DNA from: Acetivibrio sp964564015
Lineage (GTDB): Bacteria > Bacillota > Clostridia > Acetivibrionales > Acetivibrionaceae
Direction: 5' to 3'
NCBI GenBank assembly: GCA_964564015.1
Contig: CAZLZR010000018.1
Coordinates: 1-64,000, forward strand
Length of the DNA stretch: 64,000 nucleotides
Of this stretch, positions 45,460 to 52,758 are shown one piece after another. Both the position numbers and the translations under genes were made by a program. The notes below the pieces were generated by a model that did no database searches, was not told where the DNA came from, and was given only the letters and a program-made list of their open reading frames with translations. Position 1 is the first letter of the stretch. Each line of letters begins with the position of its first letter.

Positions 45460-45813
45460 CTACTTAATTGACTTAACTTTTTCAGCAAGTTGAGCAAACG
45501 AACCTGCATCATTAACAGCCATTTCAGCTAACATTTTTCTATTTAATGTAATTCCGGACTTTTTGAGTCCATTCATAAATTTACTGTATGAAAGTCCATT
45601 TATTCTTGCAGCAGCATTTATCCTAGCTATCCACAATTGTCTGAAATTTCTTTTCTTAGCCTTCCTATCTCTATATGCATAAACCAAAGACTTCATTACA
45701 GCCTGGTTTGCTAGTCTGAAGTTCCTACTCTTCATTCCAAAATAACCTTTAGCAAGCTTTATAATCTTCTTGTGTCTTGCACGGGTTCTCATTGCACCTT
45801 TTACTCTTGACAT
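45460..45813 (-). CDS. rplT: 50S ribosomal protein L20 (117 aa)
   Basis: Basic, helical protein with the L20 sequence MSRVKGAMRTRARHKKIIKLAKGYFG and the C-terminal YSKFMNGLKKSGI block. Binds 23S rRNA early in 50S assembly and represses its own operon through the infC leader in Firmicutes. 17 bases behind rpmI. GGAGGGG ribosome binding site. Confidence 0.98.
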   Translation of the reverse strand: MSRVKGAMRTRARHKKIIKLAKGYFGMKSRNFRLANQAVMKSLVYAYRDRKAKKRNFRQLWIARINAAARINGLSYSKFMNGLKKSGITLNRKMLAEMAVNDAGSFAQLAEKVKSIK

Positions 45814-45830
45814 AAACCTTCCCCTCCTCC

Positions 45831-46028
45831 TTACTTGTATGGAATCAACATTTTAACTGTAGCTTCGTTAGCAGCTGCAACAAGCGTTGATTTCCTCAAG
45901 TTTCTTGTTCTTTTCGTAGTTTTCTTAGTCAAAATATGCCTTTTAAAAGCTTTTGCTCTCTTTACTTTACCTGTAGCAGTTAAACTAAATCTCTTCTTCG
46001 AAGAACTATGAGTTTTAATCTTAGGCAT
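45831..46028 (-). CDS. rpmI: 50S ribosomal protein L35 (65 aa)
   Basis: Small, very basic protein of the normal L35 length with MPKIKTHSSSKKRFSLTATGKVKR at the N-terminus. Second gene of infC-rpmI-rplT; AGGAGGG ribosome binding site. Confidence 0.98.
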   Translation of the reverse strand: MPKIKTHSSSKKRFSLTATGKVKRAKAFKRHILTKKTTKRTRNLRKSTLVAAANEATVKMLIPYK

Positions 46029-46056
46029 TCTATGTTCCCTCCTTATATATTCTAAA

Positions 46057-46569
46057 TTATTGCTTTGGGTTAATTATCATTAACATATTTCTACCTTCAA
46101 GTTTAGGCTTCTTTTCTAATGTTCCAACTTCCTTTACGGCTTCTGCAAACTTCTCAAGCACCTGTTCACCTAAAGCTGTGTAGTTCATCTCTCTACCTCT
46201 GAACTTCACACTAACTTTCACCTTATCGCCGTCTTTCAAAAACTTAACTGCGTTTTTCACCTTAAATTCAAAGTCATGATCTTCAATAGACGCAGATAGC
46301 CTTACTTCCTTTATGCTAACTACTTTTTGATTTTTTCTTGCTTCCTTTTCCTTCTTGGCAAGCTCAAACATATACTTACCGTAGTCCATTATCCTACAAA
46401 CCGGCGGTACTGCCTGAGGCGCTATTTTTACTAAATCAAGAGATTTCGAATTTGCAAGAACCTGGGCATCTTTTGAAGTCATAATACCAAGCATTGTACC
46501 ATCAGCATCGATTAACCTGACCTCTTTATCTCTTATTTGCTCGTTAATCATCAATTCGTTTTTGTTAAT
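46057..46569 (-). CDS. infC: translation initiation factor IF-3, AUU start (170 aa)
   Basis: IF-3 N-domain (NEQIRDKEVRLIDADGTMLG) and C-domain (VKVSVKFRGREMNYTALGEQVL) are complete. There is no usual start codon at the correct place. GGAGGTG at 46576-46582 is followed after 8 bases by ATT at 46569, while the GTG that opens the frame lies inside the Shine-Dalgarno sequence and the first ATG (46551) is 26 bases away. AUU initiation is the known, self-regulating start of infC in Escherichia coli and many other bacteria. First gene of the operon, behind an attenuator leader. Confidence 0.92.
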   Translation of the reverse strand: MNKNELMINEQIRDKEVRLIDADGTMLGIMTSKDAQVLANSKSLDLVKIAPQAVPPVCRIMDYGKYMFELAKKEKEARKNQKVVSIKEVRLSASIEDHDFEFKVKNAVKFLKDGDKVKVSVKFRGREMNYTALGEQVLEKFAEAVKEVGTLEKKPKLEGRNMLMIINPKQ

Positions 46570-46582
46570 AGAAAACACCTCC

Positions 46583-46742
46583 GGGCAAAATTTTACAAAT
46601 TTTTAACAAACGCAAAAAAGTGGATCAAAGAACCGATCCACTTAACTCCTAATAAGCAAAGTTAAAAACTTAACCTTTAAGTATTAACCTTAACAGAACA
46701 AGTCTATAAGGTGAGAAGTGGATGACTTCTTCTTCATTACAC
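46583..46742 (-). ncRNA. L20 leader (infC-rpmI-rplT attenuator)
   Basis: A leader of about 160 bases. It ends in the terminator hairpin 46614-46643 (AAGTGGATC/GATCCACTT on the minus strand plus a six-T run). Nearer the 5' end, positions 46716-46723 read ATCCACTT on the minus strand and could pair with the first terminator arm, giving an antiterminator. This is the layout of the Firmicute L20 leader, in which L20 stabilises the terminator form. Confidence 0.8.
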
Positions 46743-46748
46743 CGTCAT

Positions 46749-46777
46749 ATTTTATCAGAAAACTTCTTTAGTGTCAA
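46749..46777 (-). promoter_or_regulatory. sigma-A promoter of infC-rpmI-rplT
   Basis: Consensus TTGACA, a 17-base spacer and TAAAAT on the minus strand. Confidence 0.85.
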
Positions 46778-46830
46778 ATACTTTTTACAATTTTCCAACA
46801 TTGCCAGCATGTTTGTATATTGATTTTTAA

Positions 46831-47466
46831 TTATACATTCAAGTCATCAAAAATAACCGGGATCATTTCTTTAAATTTATTGAGCAAAGGTATGGCAATC
46901 TCCCTCATCTGAGGATGAGCTGCCGAAGCAGTCCTCAGCTTAAAAAAATGTCTCCATTCTCTTAGGTTCATGGTCATGACCAGTTCAGTCTTGAGCGAAT
47001 TCGGAAGAATAGCTCTTGCTTCCTGAGGTGTAGCACCAGCCTCAAGCAATTCCATATATTTTTGCTCAGTATACTCCATTACACTTTTCCATATTTCATA
47101 TTTCTTGCTTCCCTCTTCAGTTGATGTGTCCCAGAAGCATGGTTCAATATATGTAATCTGATTTGAAAACTTATCCTTGCTGTAGTTGCAATACCTGGTA
47201 CTCTCCTGTGAATATGAAGCAATCCTATGCCTCACAATTTCATGGGTAACTCCCCTGTCACAAATAATCTTAACTGTAACACAATAATGTTCAATAACAG
47301 CCTCATGCCCATTCCTGATAATCTTTCGCACAAAATCAGCAGCAGACGCCTCCGTTACTTTGTCTTCACTTTTATAACATACCCTTCCTGCCTTCTCAAT
47401 ATGCTTGAGAACTTCATCACCATTAATATCAGACTCTATCACAAAATATGGTTTAATTACGATCAC
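46831..47466 (-). CDS. thyX: flavin-dependent thymidylate synthase ThyX (211 aa)
   Basis: Makes dTMP from dUMP with methylene-THF and FAD/NADPH. The ThyX signature RHRxxSxxxxSxRY is present as RHRIASYSQESTRY (about 80-93), followed by the LPNSLKTELVMTMNLREWRHFFKLR substrate block. The frame starts with GTG; the ribosome binding site is weak (CGGGG 10 bases upstream). Stands alone between thrS and the infC leader. Confidence 0.95.
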   Translation of the reverse strand: MIVIKPYFVIESDINGDEVLKHIEKAGRVCYKSEDKVTEASAADFVRKIIRNGHEAVIEHYCVTVKIICDRGVTHEIVRHRIASYSQESTRYCNYSKDKFSNQITYIEPCFWDTSTEEGSKKYEIWKSVMEYTEQKYMELLEAGATPQEARAILPNSLKTELVMTMNLREWRHFFKLRTASAAHPQMREIAIPLLNKFKEMIPVIFDDLNV

Positions 47467-47772
47467 TCGTCTCTACCCCGCTTTTTTTCAATTTGACATC
47501 TCAGGTGTTTCAAAAAAATTAATTAGTCAATATATATATATAGTTCCAATCCAATAATAAAGCTAAAAAGCTTCAAGCATAGGAACATTATTTCGCATGG
47601 CAAATATTGTAAATCAGCTTTTTGAAATACCCATTGCCCAGTTATTTTTTTGGAATCACCTTATCTAAAATATTACCACAGTTCTTTTCAAAAAAACAGA
47701 TGTAACACAAAGTAAAAATAGAAAAAAAGAAGGCAAACATCAAGTTGCCTTCCTGCTTTTCTATTACACATT
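47467..47772. other. intergenic region
   Basis: Contains a TATATATATATA stretch near 47530 and the thrS terminator at the right end. No gene seen. Confidence 0.5.
47721..47752 (-). terminator. terminator of thrS
   Basis: GAAGGCAAC-TTGATG-TTTGCCTTC followed by seven T on the minus strand. Confidence 0.85.
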
Positions 47773-49680
47773 TTACTTAGCTTTGGATTCTACCTCTTCA
47801 ACAATCCTATTTATAAAGTCATTTAAGGCCATCGAGCCCAAATCCCCATCTTTTCTGGATCTTACGGCAACAGCTCTGTTTTCAAGCTCTTTATCACCAA
47901 TTACCAGCATATAAGGTGTCTTTTCAAGTTGAGCTTCTCTGATTTTATAGCCGATCTTTTCATTTCTGAAATCCACCTCAACCCTTATACCTTTTGCCGC
48001 TAATGCCTCTTTAACCTCACCCGCAAACTGATGATGCTTATCTATCAAAGGAAGTACCTTAACCTGAACAGGTGACAACCACACAGGGAACGCACCTGCA
48101 AAATGCTCTGTCAGTATAGCAATAAACCTTTCAATACTTCCAAATACAACTCTGTGAACCATAACCGGTCTGTGCTTTTCACCGTCTGCACCCACATAGT
48201 TCAAATCAAATTTCTGAGGCATCTGGAAATCAAGTTGTATAGTGCCGCACTGCCATGTACGGCCTATTGAATCCTCAAGATGGAAGTCTATTTTCGGACC
48301 ATAGAATGCACCATCACCTTCGTTTATCTTATACTTCATTTTATTGGCCTCTAAGGCTTCCTTAAGGGCATTGGTTGCCATATCCCATTGTTCGGCAGAT
48401 CCCATCGAATCTTCAGGCCTTGTAGAAAGTTCAACATGATACTTAAATCCAAATACACTGTAAAAATCATCAATGAGATTTATAACGCCCAACACCTCAT
48501 CCTTGATCTGCTCAGGAGTCATAAATATGTGCGCATCATCCTGTGTAAAGCATCTTACTCTCATTAAACCGTGCAAAGCGCCGGAGAGCTCATGTCTGTG
48601 AACCAATCCCAGCTCCGCCATTCTCTGTGGTAAATCTCTGTAGGAATGGAGTTTTCTCTTATATGCAAGCATACCTCCCGGGCAGTTCATCGGTTTTATA
48701 GCATAATCGCCTTCATCTATTTTGGTAAAATACATATTTTCCTTGTAGTGATCCCAATGGCCTGAACGGTGCCAAAGTTCTTCACTTAGAATTATAGGAG
48801 TTTTGATTTCCTGATATCCTCTTGCCTGATGCTCTTCTCTCCAGTAATTTTCAAGCAGATTACGGAGCACCATTCCTTTAGGCATAAAGAACGGAAACCC
48901 GGGGCCTTCTTCATATATATCGAACAAGTCAAGTTCTTTTCCCAGCTTCCTGTGGTCTCTCTTTTTTGCTTCCTCCAACCTGAACAGATAATCATCCAGG
49001 TCACTCTTCTTAGCAAACGCAGTACCGTAAATTCTCTGGAGCATTTTATTTTTTTCATTTCCTCTCCAGTATGCACCTGCAACCGATAAAAGCTTGAATG
49101 CCTTTATTTTGCCAGTAGATTCCACATGAGGTCCGGCACAAAGATCGACAAATTCTCCCTGCTTATAAAAGGATATTATCTCCCCTTCTGGCAAATCACG
49201 GATGAGTTCCACCTTATAGGGTTCACCCTTTTCCTCCATAAATTTCATCGCTTCATCTCTTGGCAGTGTAAACCTTTCAAGTTTCAAATCTTCTTTTACT
49301 ATTTTTTTCATTTCTTCTTCAATCTGTGCCAATTCTTCAACAGAAAATGGCTTGTCCACATCAAAATCATAGTAGTATCCGTTATCTATAGCAGGTCCAA
49401 TGGCAAGTTTAACATTTGGATAAAGGTTCTTAACCGCCTGCGCCATAATATGAGATGCAGTGTGTCTGTAAGCATGCCTTCCGCCATCATCGTCAAAGGT
49501 CAACAAGCTTAGCTTGCAATCTTCATTAAGCTCATAACTCAAGTCTTTTACTTTCCCGTCAACTTCACCGGCAAGAGCAACTCTCGCCAATCCGGCACTT
49601 ATGCTTTCAGCAACTTGCTTAATAGTAATTCCTTTATTATATTCCTTAGCGCTTCCATCCTTTAAAGTAATTTTAATCAT
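47773..49680 (-). CDS. thrS: threonyl-tRNA synthetase (635 aa)
   Basis: Start at the ATG at 49680, behind TTTGGAGGG; an open frame extending to 49767 runs through the T-box leader and is not translated. Parts: TGS domain (1-61), editing/SAD domain with HTASHIMAQAV and the later Cys-x-x-x-His (about 65-225), class II core with the zinc-site Cys in MNCPGGM, motif 2 (FRxxE-type as VHRHELSGALHGLMRVRCFTQDDAHIF) and motif 3 (GSIERFIAILTEHF), and an anticodon-binding domain (about 540-635). Complete length. Controlled by the T-box upstream. Confidence 0.97.
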   Translation of the reverse strand: MIKITLKDGSAKEYNKGITIKQVAESISAGLARVALAGEVDGKVKDLSYELNEDCKLSLLTFDDDGGRHAYRHTASHIMAQAVKNLYPNVKLAIGPAIDNGYYYDFDVDKPFSVEELAQIEEEMKKIVKEDLKLERFTLPRDEAMKFMEEKGEPYKVELIRDLPEGEIISFYKQGEFVDLCAGPHVESTGKIKAFKLLSVAGAYWRGNEKNKMLQRIYGTAFAKKSDLDDYLFRLEEAKKRDHRKLGKELDLFDIYEEGPGFPFFMPKGMVLRNLLENYWREEHQARGYQEIKTPIILSEELWHRSGHWDHYKENMYFTKIDEGDYAIKPMNCPGGMLAYKRKLHSYRDLPQRMAELGLVHRHELSGALHGLMRVRCFTQDDAHIFMTPEQIKDEVLGVINLIDDFYSVFGFKYHVELSTRPEDSMGSAEQWDMATNALKEALEANKMKYKINEGDGAFYGPKIDFHLEDSIGRTWQCGTIQLDFQMPQKFDLNYVGADGEKHRPVMVHRVVFGSIERFIAILTEHFAGAFPVWLSPVQVKVLPLIDKHHQFAGEVKEALAAKGIRVEVDFRNEKIGYKIREAQLEKTPYMLVIGDKELENRAVAVRSRKDGDLGSMALNDFINRIVEEVESKAK

Positions 49681-49697
49681 ATGATAAATCCCTCCAA

Positions 49698-49912
49698 AAA
49701 AATAATAAAACTCCCATCCCTGTAAAGGGACGAGAGTCAATTCCCGTGGTTCCACCCTAGTTTGCACTCATTATGATTATAACGTAATCAACGCTTCAGC
49801 TCAGAGGCGGTCTTCAACTGATATGCCCAGAAAGTACTCGCAGCCTAGGTACCTTCTCTCTTTTGGGTATTTTTCAATCTACTCTTCTCATCACAGCCAA
49901 ATGATCAATATA
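49698..49912 (-). ncRNA. T-box leader of thrS
   Basis: On the minus strand the conserved T-box AGGGTGGAACCACGG lies at 49744-49760 and is followed by a terminator, ACTCTCGTCCCT/AGGGATGGGAGT plus T run, at about 49700-49737. The 5' part shows the AGAGTAG and AGAGAG elements of stem I. GAAG is followed by ACC (49809-49811), a Thr codon at the place where the specifier is expected; this assignment is by eye. Uncharged tRNA-Thr would prevent termination and raise thrS expression. Confidence 0.9.
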
Positions 49913-49918
49913 ACATAA

Positions 49919-49947
49919 ATTATATATTTATAAACTTTTGTTGTCAA
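49919..49947 (-). promoter_or_regulatory. sigma-A promoter of the thrS T-box
   Basis: Perfect TTGACA, a 17-base spacer and perfect TATAAT on the minus strand. Confidence 0.9.
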
Positions 49948-50071
49948 CGTAGTATTATATAATTTTAAATGCCTCAAATGAAAATATTTGTTATCTTACG
50001 TTTCCAAAGATTTTACCAATAACAGGAAGTGTCCCCTAAATAGTTTCGTAAAGTTAAAGTCAGAAAATGAA

Positions 50072-50099
50072 TTGTAATTTTAGCAGATTATGATATAAT
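50072..50099 (+). promoter_or_regulatory. promoter of the agrC-like kinase gene
   Basis: TTGTAA, a 16-base spacer and TATAAT, 63 bases before the start codon. Confidence 0.55.
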
Positions 50100-50162
50100 G
50101 TTTTTTGTCAGCAAATGTAGAATTTTGTTGTGTAAAATTTTGTAATATTAGGAGGTTGAGCT

Positions 50163-51482
50163 TTGTTAGGGCTTAAATTTATAGCACTATCCATATCAGG
50201 TATAGCACAGGAAGTTATTATCGGGGTTTTACTTTTTGTGGTATTTAATTTAAAAATCAACTGGAGGAAAGTATCCACATATGCAATAATTATGGGATTA
50301 ACAAGTAGTATTTCGAATGTTTTCCTGCCTCAGAGCTATAAATATTCCTCAGCGGTTTATTTGCTTGCATTTGTTGTATCTTCAATGCTTTCATTTAAGT
50401 ATATATACAAGTTCAGCTTCTTGAAATGTCTATCAACTATGTGTATTATTTACTTTTTAAAATCTATAGTAACGCTTACCTGCCTTTCAATTCATAAGTT
50501 GTTTTTCAGGGAAGATTTTAATGCAATAAATGCTACTTGGTTTGAACATTTTATTTCGCAGATAATTGCATTAACTATCTTGCTGCTTATAACAATGATA
50601 ATATCTTTATTTAAAATAAAAATTCATATTCCGGAAGATCTGGGCAAGAAAAGGGCATTAACTGTTATAGTTAATATAGTTTTATCGGCTCTTCTTTTAT
50701 TCCCTAATTTTATCTCTATTCAAGAAGTAATGAATACCAGATCAACTCCTTTACTTATATATAATTCAGTTTCGCTTATATTGGTTGTTGTTCTTAATGT
50801 CGTTAATTTCCTAAGATTGGGAGAAATGGAGTTTCTGAAACAAAATGCAGCCTTTCAGGAATTATATATTAAGACACTCAATGAAATGATAGACAGTCTG
50901 AGAGGATTTAAGCACGATCATAATAATATGATGCAGGTAATTAGCGGGTATATTGCAGCCCAGGATATGGATGGGCTAAAAAAATTCCACGGCCAGATGA
51001 TGTCAGAATCGCGAAAATTAAACAATATTGTTCCACTAAATTCATATATAAAGCATAATCCACCTATATACGGACTGTTATTATCAAAGATATCCTACTC
51101 CGAAATAAAGAATATAAATCTTACTATCAATGTGATGTGTAAAGTCGAATTCAAAAACATAAAAATATATGATTTGTGTAAAATACTTGGAGTTTTATTG
51201 GATAACGCTATAGAAGCAGCATTTGAAAGCGAAAAGAAATATGTTGAACTAGCTATAAGAGAAAGTGCCAATAAAAGCTGTCTTTTTATCGAGATAAACA
51301 ATTCCTGTTCAGGAACTGTCGATGTTGAAAGCATATTTAAGGATGGATATACAACTAAAAAAGATCATACAGGATTTGGCCTATGGGAAATACAAAAAAT
51401 AATAAATAAATACAAGAATTGCAAGCTTCATACACAAGCTAGAGAAAATTCATTTTCACAGATAATTGAAATCACCTATTAG
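50163..51482 (+). CDS. AgrC-like sensor histidine kinase (439 aa, TTG start)
   Basis: Peptide-sensing kinase of the AgrC/GHKL type. Six or seven membrane helices fill residues 1-220. A helix with the phosphoacceptor motif LRGFKHDHNNMMQ follows (His251 in the RxFxHDxxN pattern), then the GHKL ATPase domain with VLLDNAIEAA (N box), FKDGYTTKKDHTGFGLWEI (G boxes). Starts at TTG, 7 bases behind AGGAGG; no ATG is suitably placed. It converges with agrD-agrB, the usual partners. No AgrA-type response regulator gene is present in the window. Confidence 0.88.
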   Translation: MLGLKFIALSISGIAQEVIIGVLLFVVFNLKINWRKVSTYAIIMGLTSSISNVFLPQSYKYSSAVYLLAFVVSSMLSFKYIYKFSFLKCLSTMCIIYFLKSIVTLTCLSIHKLFFREDFNAINATWFEHFISQIIALTILLLITMIISLFKIKIHIPEDLGKKRALTVIVNIVLSALLLFPNFISIQEVMNTRSTPLLIYNSVSLILVVVLNVVNFLRLGEMEFLKQNAAFQELYIKTLNEMIDSLRGFKHDHNNMMQVISGYIAAQDMDGLKKFHGQMMSESRKLNNIVPLNSYIKHNPPIYGLLLSKISYSEIKNINLTINVMCKVEFKNIKIYDLCKILGVLLDNAIEAAFESEKKYVELAIRESANKSCLFIEINNSCSGTVDVESIFKDGYTTKKDHTGFGLWEIQKIINKYKNCKLHTQARENSFSQIIEITY

Positions 51483-51596
51483 GTTTAGCTAAAAACTAAG
51501 TTTCTACACTGAATATGGAATAGAATTTGGTTTGATGACGGATAACCATACAAAAAATAATAGTAATTTACATTTTCAAATCAATTAGTAATCTAA

Positions 51597-51684
51597 GGGG
51601 CTGTAGCAAAATGCATCGAACATCACATAAAACTGATATGCATAAAATTATGCGTTGATTTTCTTTATTCATTTGCAACAGCCC
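51597..51684. terminator. long hairpin between the convergent agr genes
   Basis: GGGGCTGTAGCAAA pairs with TTTGCAACAGCCC over a loop of about 60 bases that itself holds TATGCATAAAATTATGCGT-type palindromes. It probably ends both transcripts. It could alternatively be a small palindromic insertion. Confidence 0.5.
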
Positions 51685-51704
51685 ATGTTTGTCTTAAGTA
51701 TTTA

Positions 51705-51848
51705 TTAGTCTGACTTTATTAAGGATTCCGGCATCTTTGGCTGATAGCTAAAAAACGGAAAACACGCGCTGGCTGACATTGCTGCAAGCAACATTGACAA
51801 AAATGCAATAGCAGTAAAAATGCGCTTTTTGATTATACTCTTAAGCAT
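51705..51848 (-). CDS. agrD: AgrD, autoinducer pre-peptide (47 aa)
   Basis: Short gene inside a longer frame; the true start is the ATG at 51848, 7 bases behind AAGGAGGA. Layout of AgrD: a basic amphipathic N-terminal helix (MLKSIIKKRIFTAIAFLSML), a small-residue stretch (AAMSASA), the signal core CFPFF starting at Cys29, and a recognition tail SYQPKMPESLIKSD with the Pro-Lys/Glu pattern of AgrD tails. AgrB would cut after the core and close a five-residue thiolactone on Cys29. It lies 40 bases downstream of agrB in one transcript. Confidence 0.88.
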   Translation of the reverse strand: MLKSIIKKRIFTAIAFLSMLLAAMSASACFPFFSYQPKMPESLIKSD

Positions 51849-51888
51849 ACCTATCCTCCTTTCATTATTATGCGCATGCCTTCTAAAA

Positions 51889-52479
51889 CTAGCTGCTGCG
51901 CTTGCACCCTGAAAGTTTGTAACCAATCGGAGAAAGAAGAAAAGTTACAGGTAATGTTGAGAGTAAAATGACATTAAAAACAATTTTATCAAAATACCAC
52001 AGAATACATGCTGCTGCATATACTAGAAGAGTTAGAATTAAAGACACAACTTTCAAACGGAATTTAACCTTTTTTCTTAATATAGGTTTCTCCATTGTAT
52101 CTCCTGGTGCATATACGTAAGCAACATAAAAGTTTAAAATGAAAACTGGTACAGAATAGTAGAGATTATCTATCCATATGCATTTAGATATGAATATAAT
52201 CCCAAACATTGTTACAAAGTAGGTTAAAAAGCACTTTATACGTGAGCCTGCATGAGCTCCCCCTTCAAATAACCTTAATACACCATAAATTATAAAGGAA
52301 ATTAAAAAGTATTTAAATACCCCTAAAAACAATGCAACTAAAAAAATGGAAACTGAAACCAGCATTTCATAAACAGCCAACTTAATTCCATAATTAATAA
52401 TTTCTTCTTTTTCTGGCGTTATCCCCTCAACATTTTCTTTAATTAAATCAGTTATTTTTTTACTAAAAGCATCTATCAT
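51889..52479 (-). CDS. agrB: AgrB, peptide-processing membrane endopeptidase (196 aa)
   Basis: Integral membrane cysteine protease that removes the AgrD tail and forms the thiolactone. Catalytic His76 and Cys83 lie in RLFEGGAHAGSRIKC, the same seven-residue spacing as in staphylococcal AgrB. Five or six helices follow the family pattern (about 35-65, 85-105, 108-125, 145-190). GGAG ribosome binding site 9 bases upstream. First gene of agrB-agrD, transcribed away from the GH48-GH9 cellulase with 279 bases between the two starts. Confidence 0.93.
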   Translation of the reverse strand: MIDAFSKKITDLIKENVEGITPEKEEIINYGIKLAVYEMLVSVSIFLVALFLGVFKYFLISFIIYGVLRLFEGGAHAGSRIKCFLTYFVTMFGIIFISKCIWIDNLYYSVPVFILNFYVAYVYAPGDTMEKPILRKKVKFRLKVVSLILTLLVYAAACILWYFDKIVFNVILLSTLPVTFLLSPIGYKLSGCKRSS

Positions 52480-52670
52480 TTCTTTACTCCATTACTACAA
52501 ACTACTCAGATAGCATTTTTATTTTCTGAAGCTATCTATATTGGTAACGAACGGAATCAATCGATTATAAGCAAATCCTCCCCCATTATATATATATATT
52601 CTACATTTAATTAGAAATTCCTTCATTAAATATATATTTTTTTAATATATGACCAATTATTTACACAAAT

Positions 52671-52700
52671 AAGAAACATATCTTTCAGCAATGGTTTCTT
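52671..52700. promoter_or_regulatory. inverted repeat in the agrB/cellulase divergent region
   Basis: AAGAAAC and GTTTCTT separated by 16 bases, just before a TATAAG-like -10 for the cellulase. Possible operator; found by eye only. Confidence 0.25.
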
Positions 52701-52758
52701 TATAAGGTATATAAAAACACTTACCATAATCGAATTATTTTCCCGAGGTGACGATTCA

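Noticed and set aside
49681..49767. Longer N-terminus for thrS
   Set aside because: The extra codons lie in the T-box terminator and antiterminator; the ATG at 49680 has the proper ribosome binding site.
50042..50066. AGTT repeats upstream of the agrC-like gene as AgrA boxes
   Set aside because: The spacing (about 10 bases) does not fit the 12-13 base gap of LytTR/AgrA sites, and AT-rich DNA gives such short matches easily.
51482..51560. Repeat remnant after the agrC-like gene (AAGTTTCTACACTGAATA)
   Set aside because: Partial similarity to the reverse repeat over about 18 bases only; may be chance.
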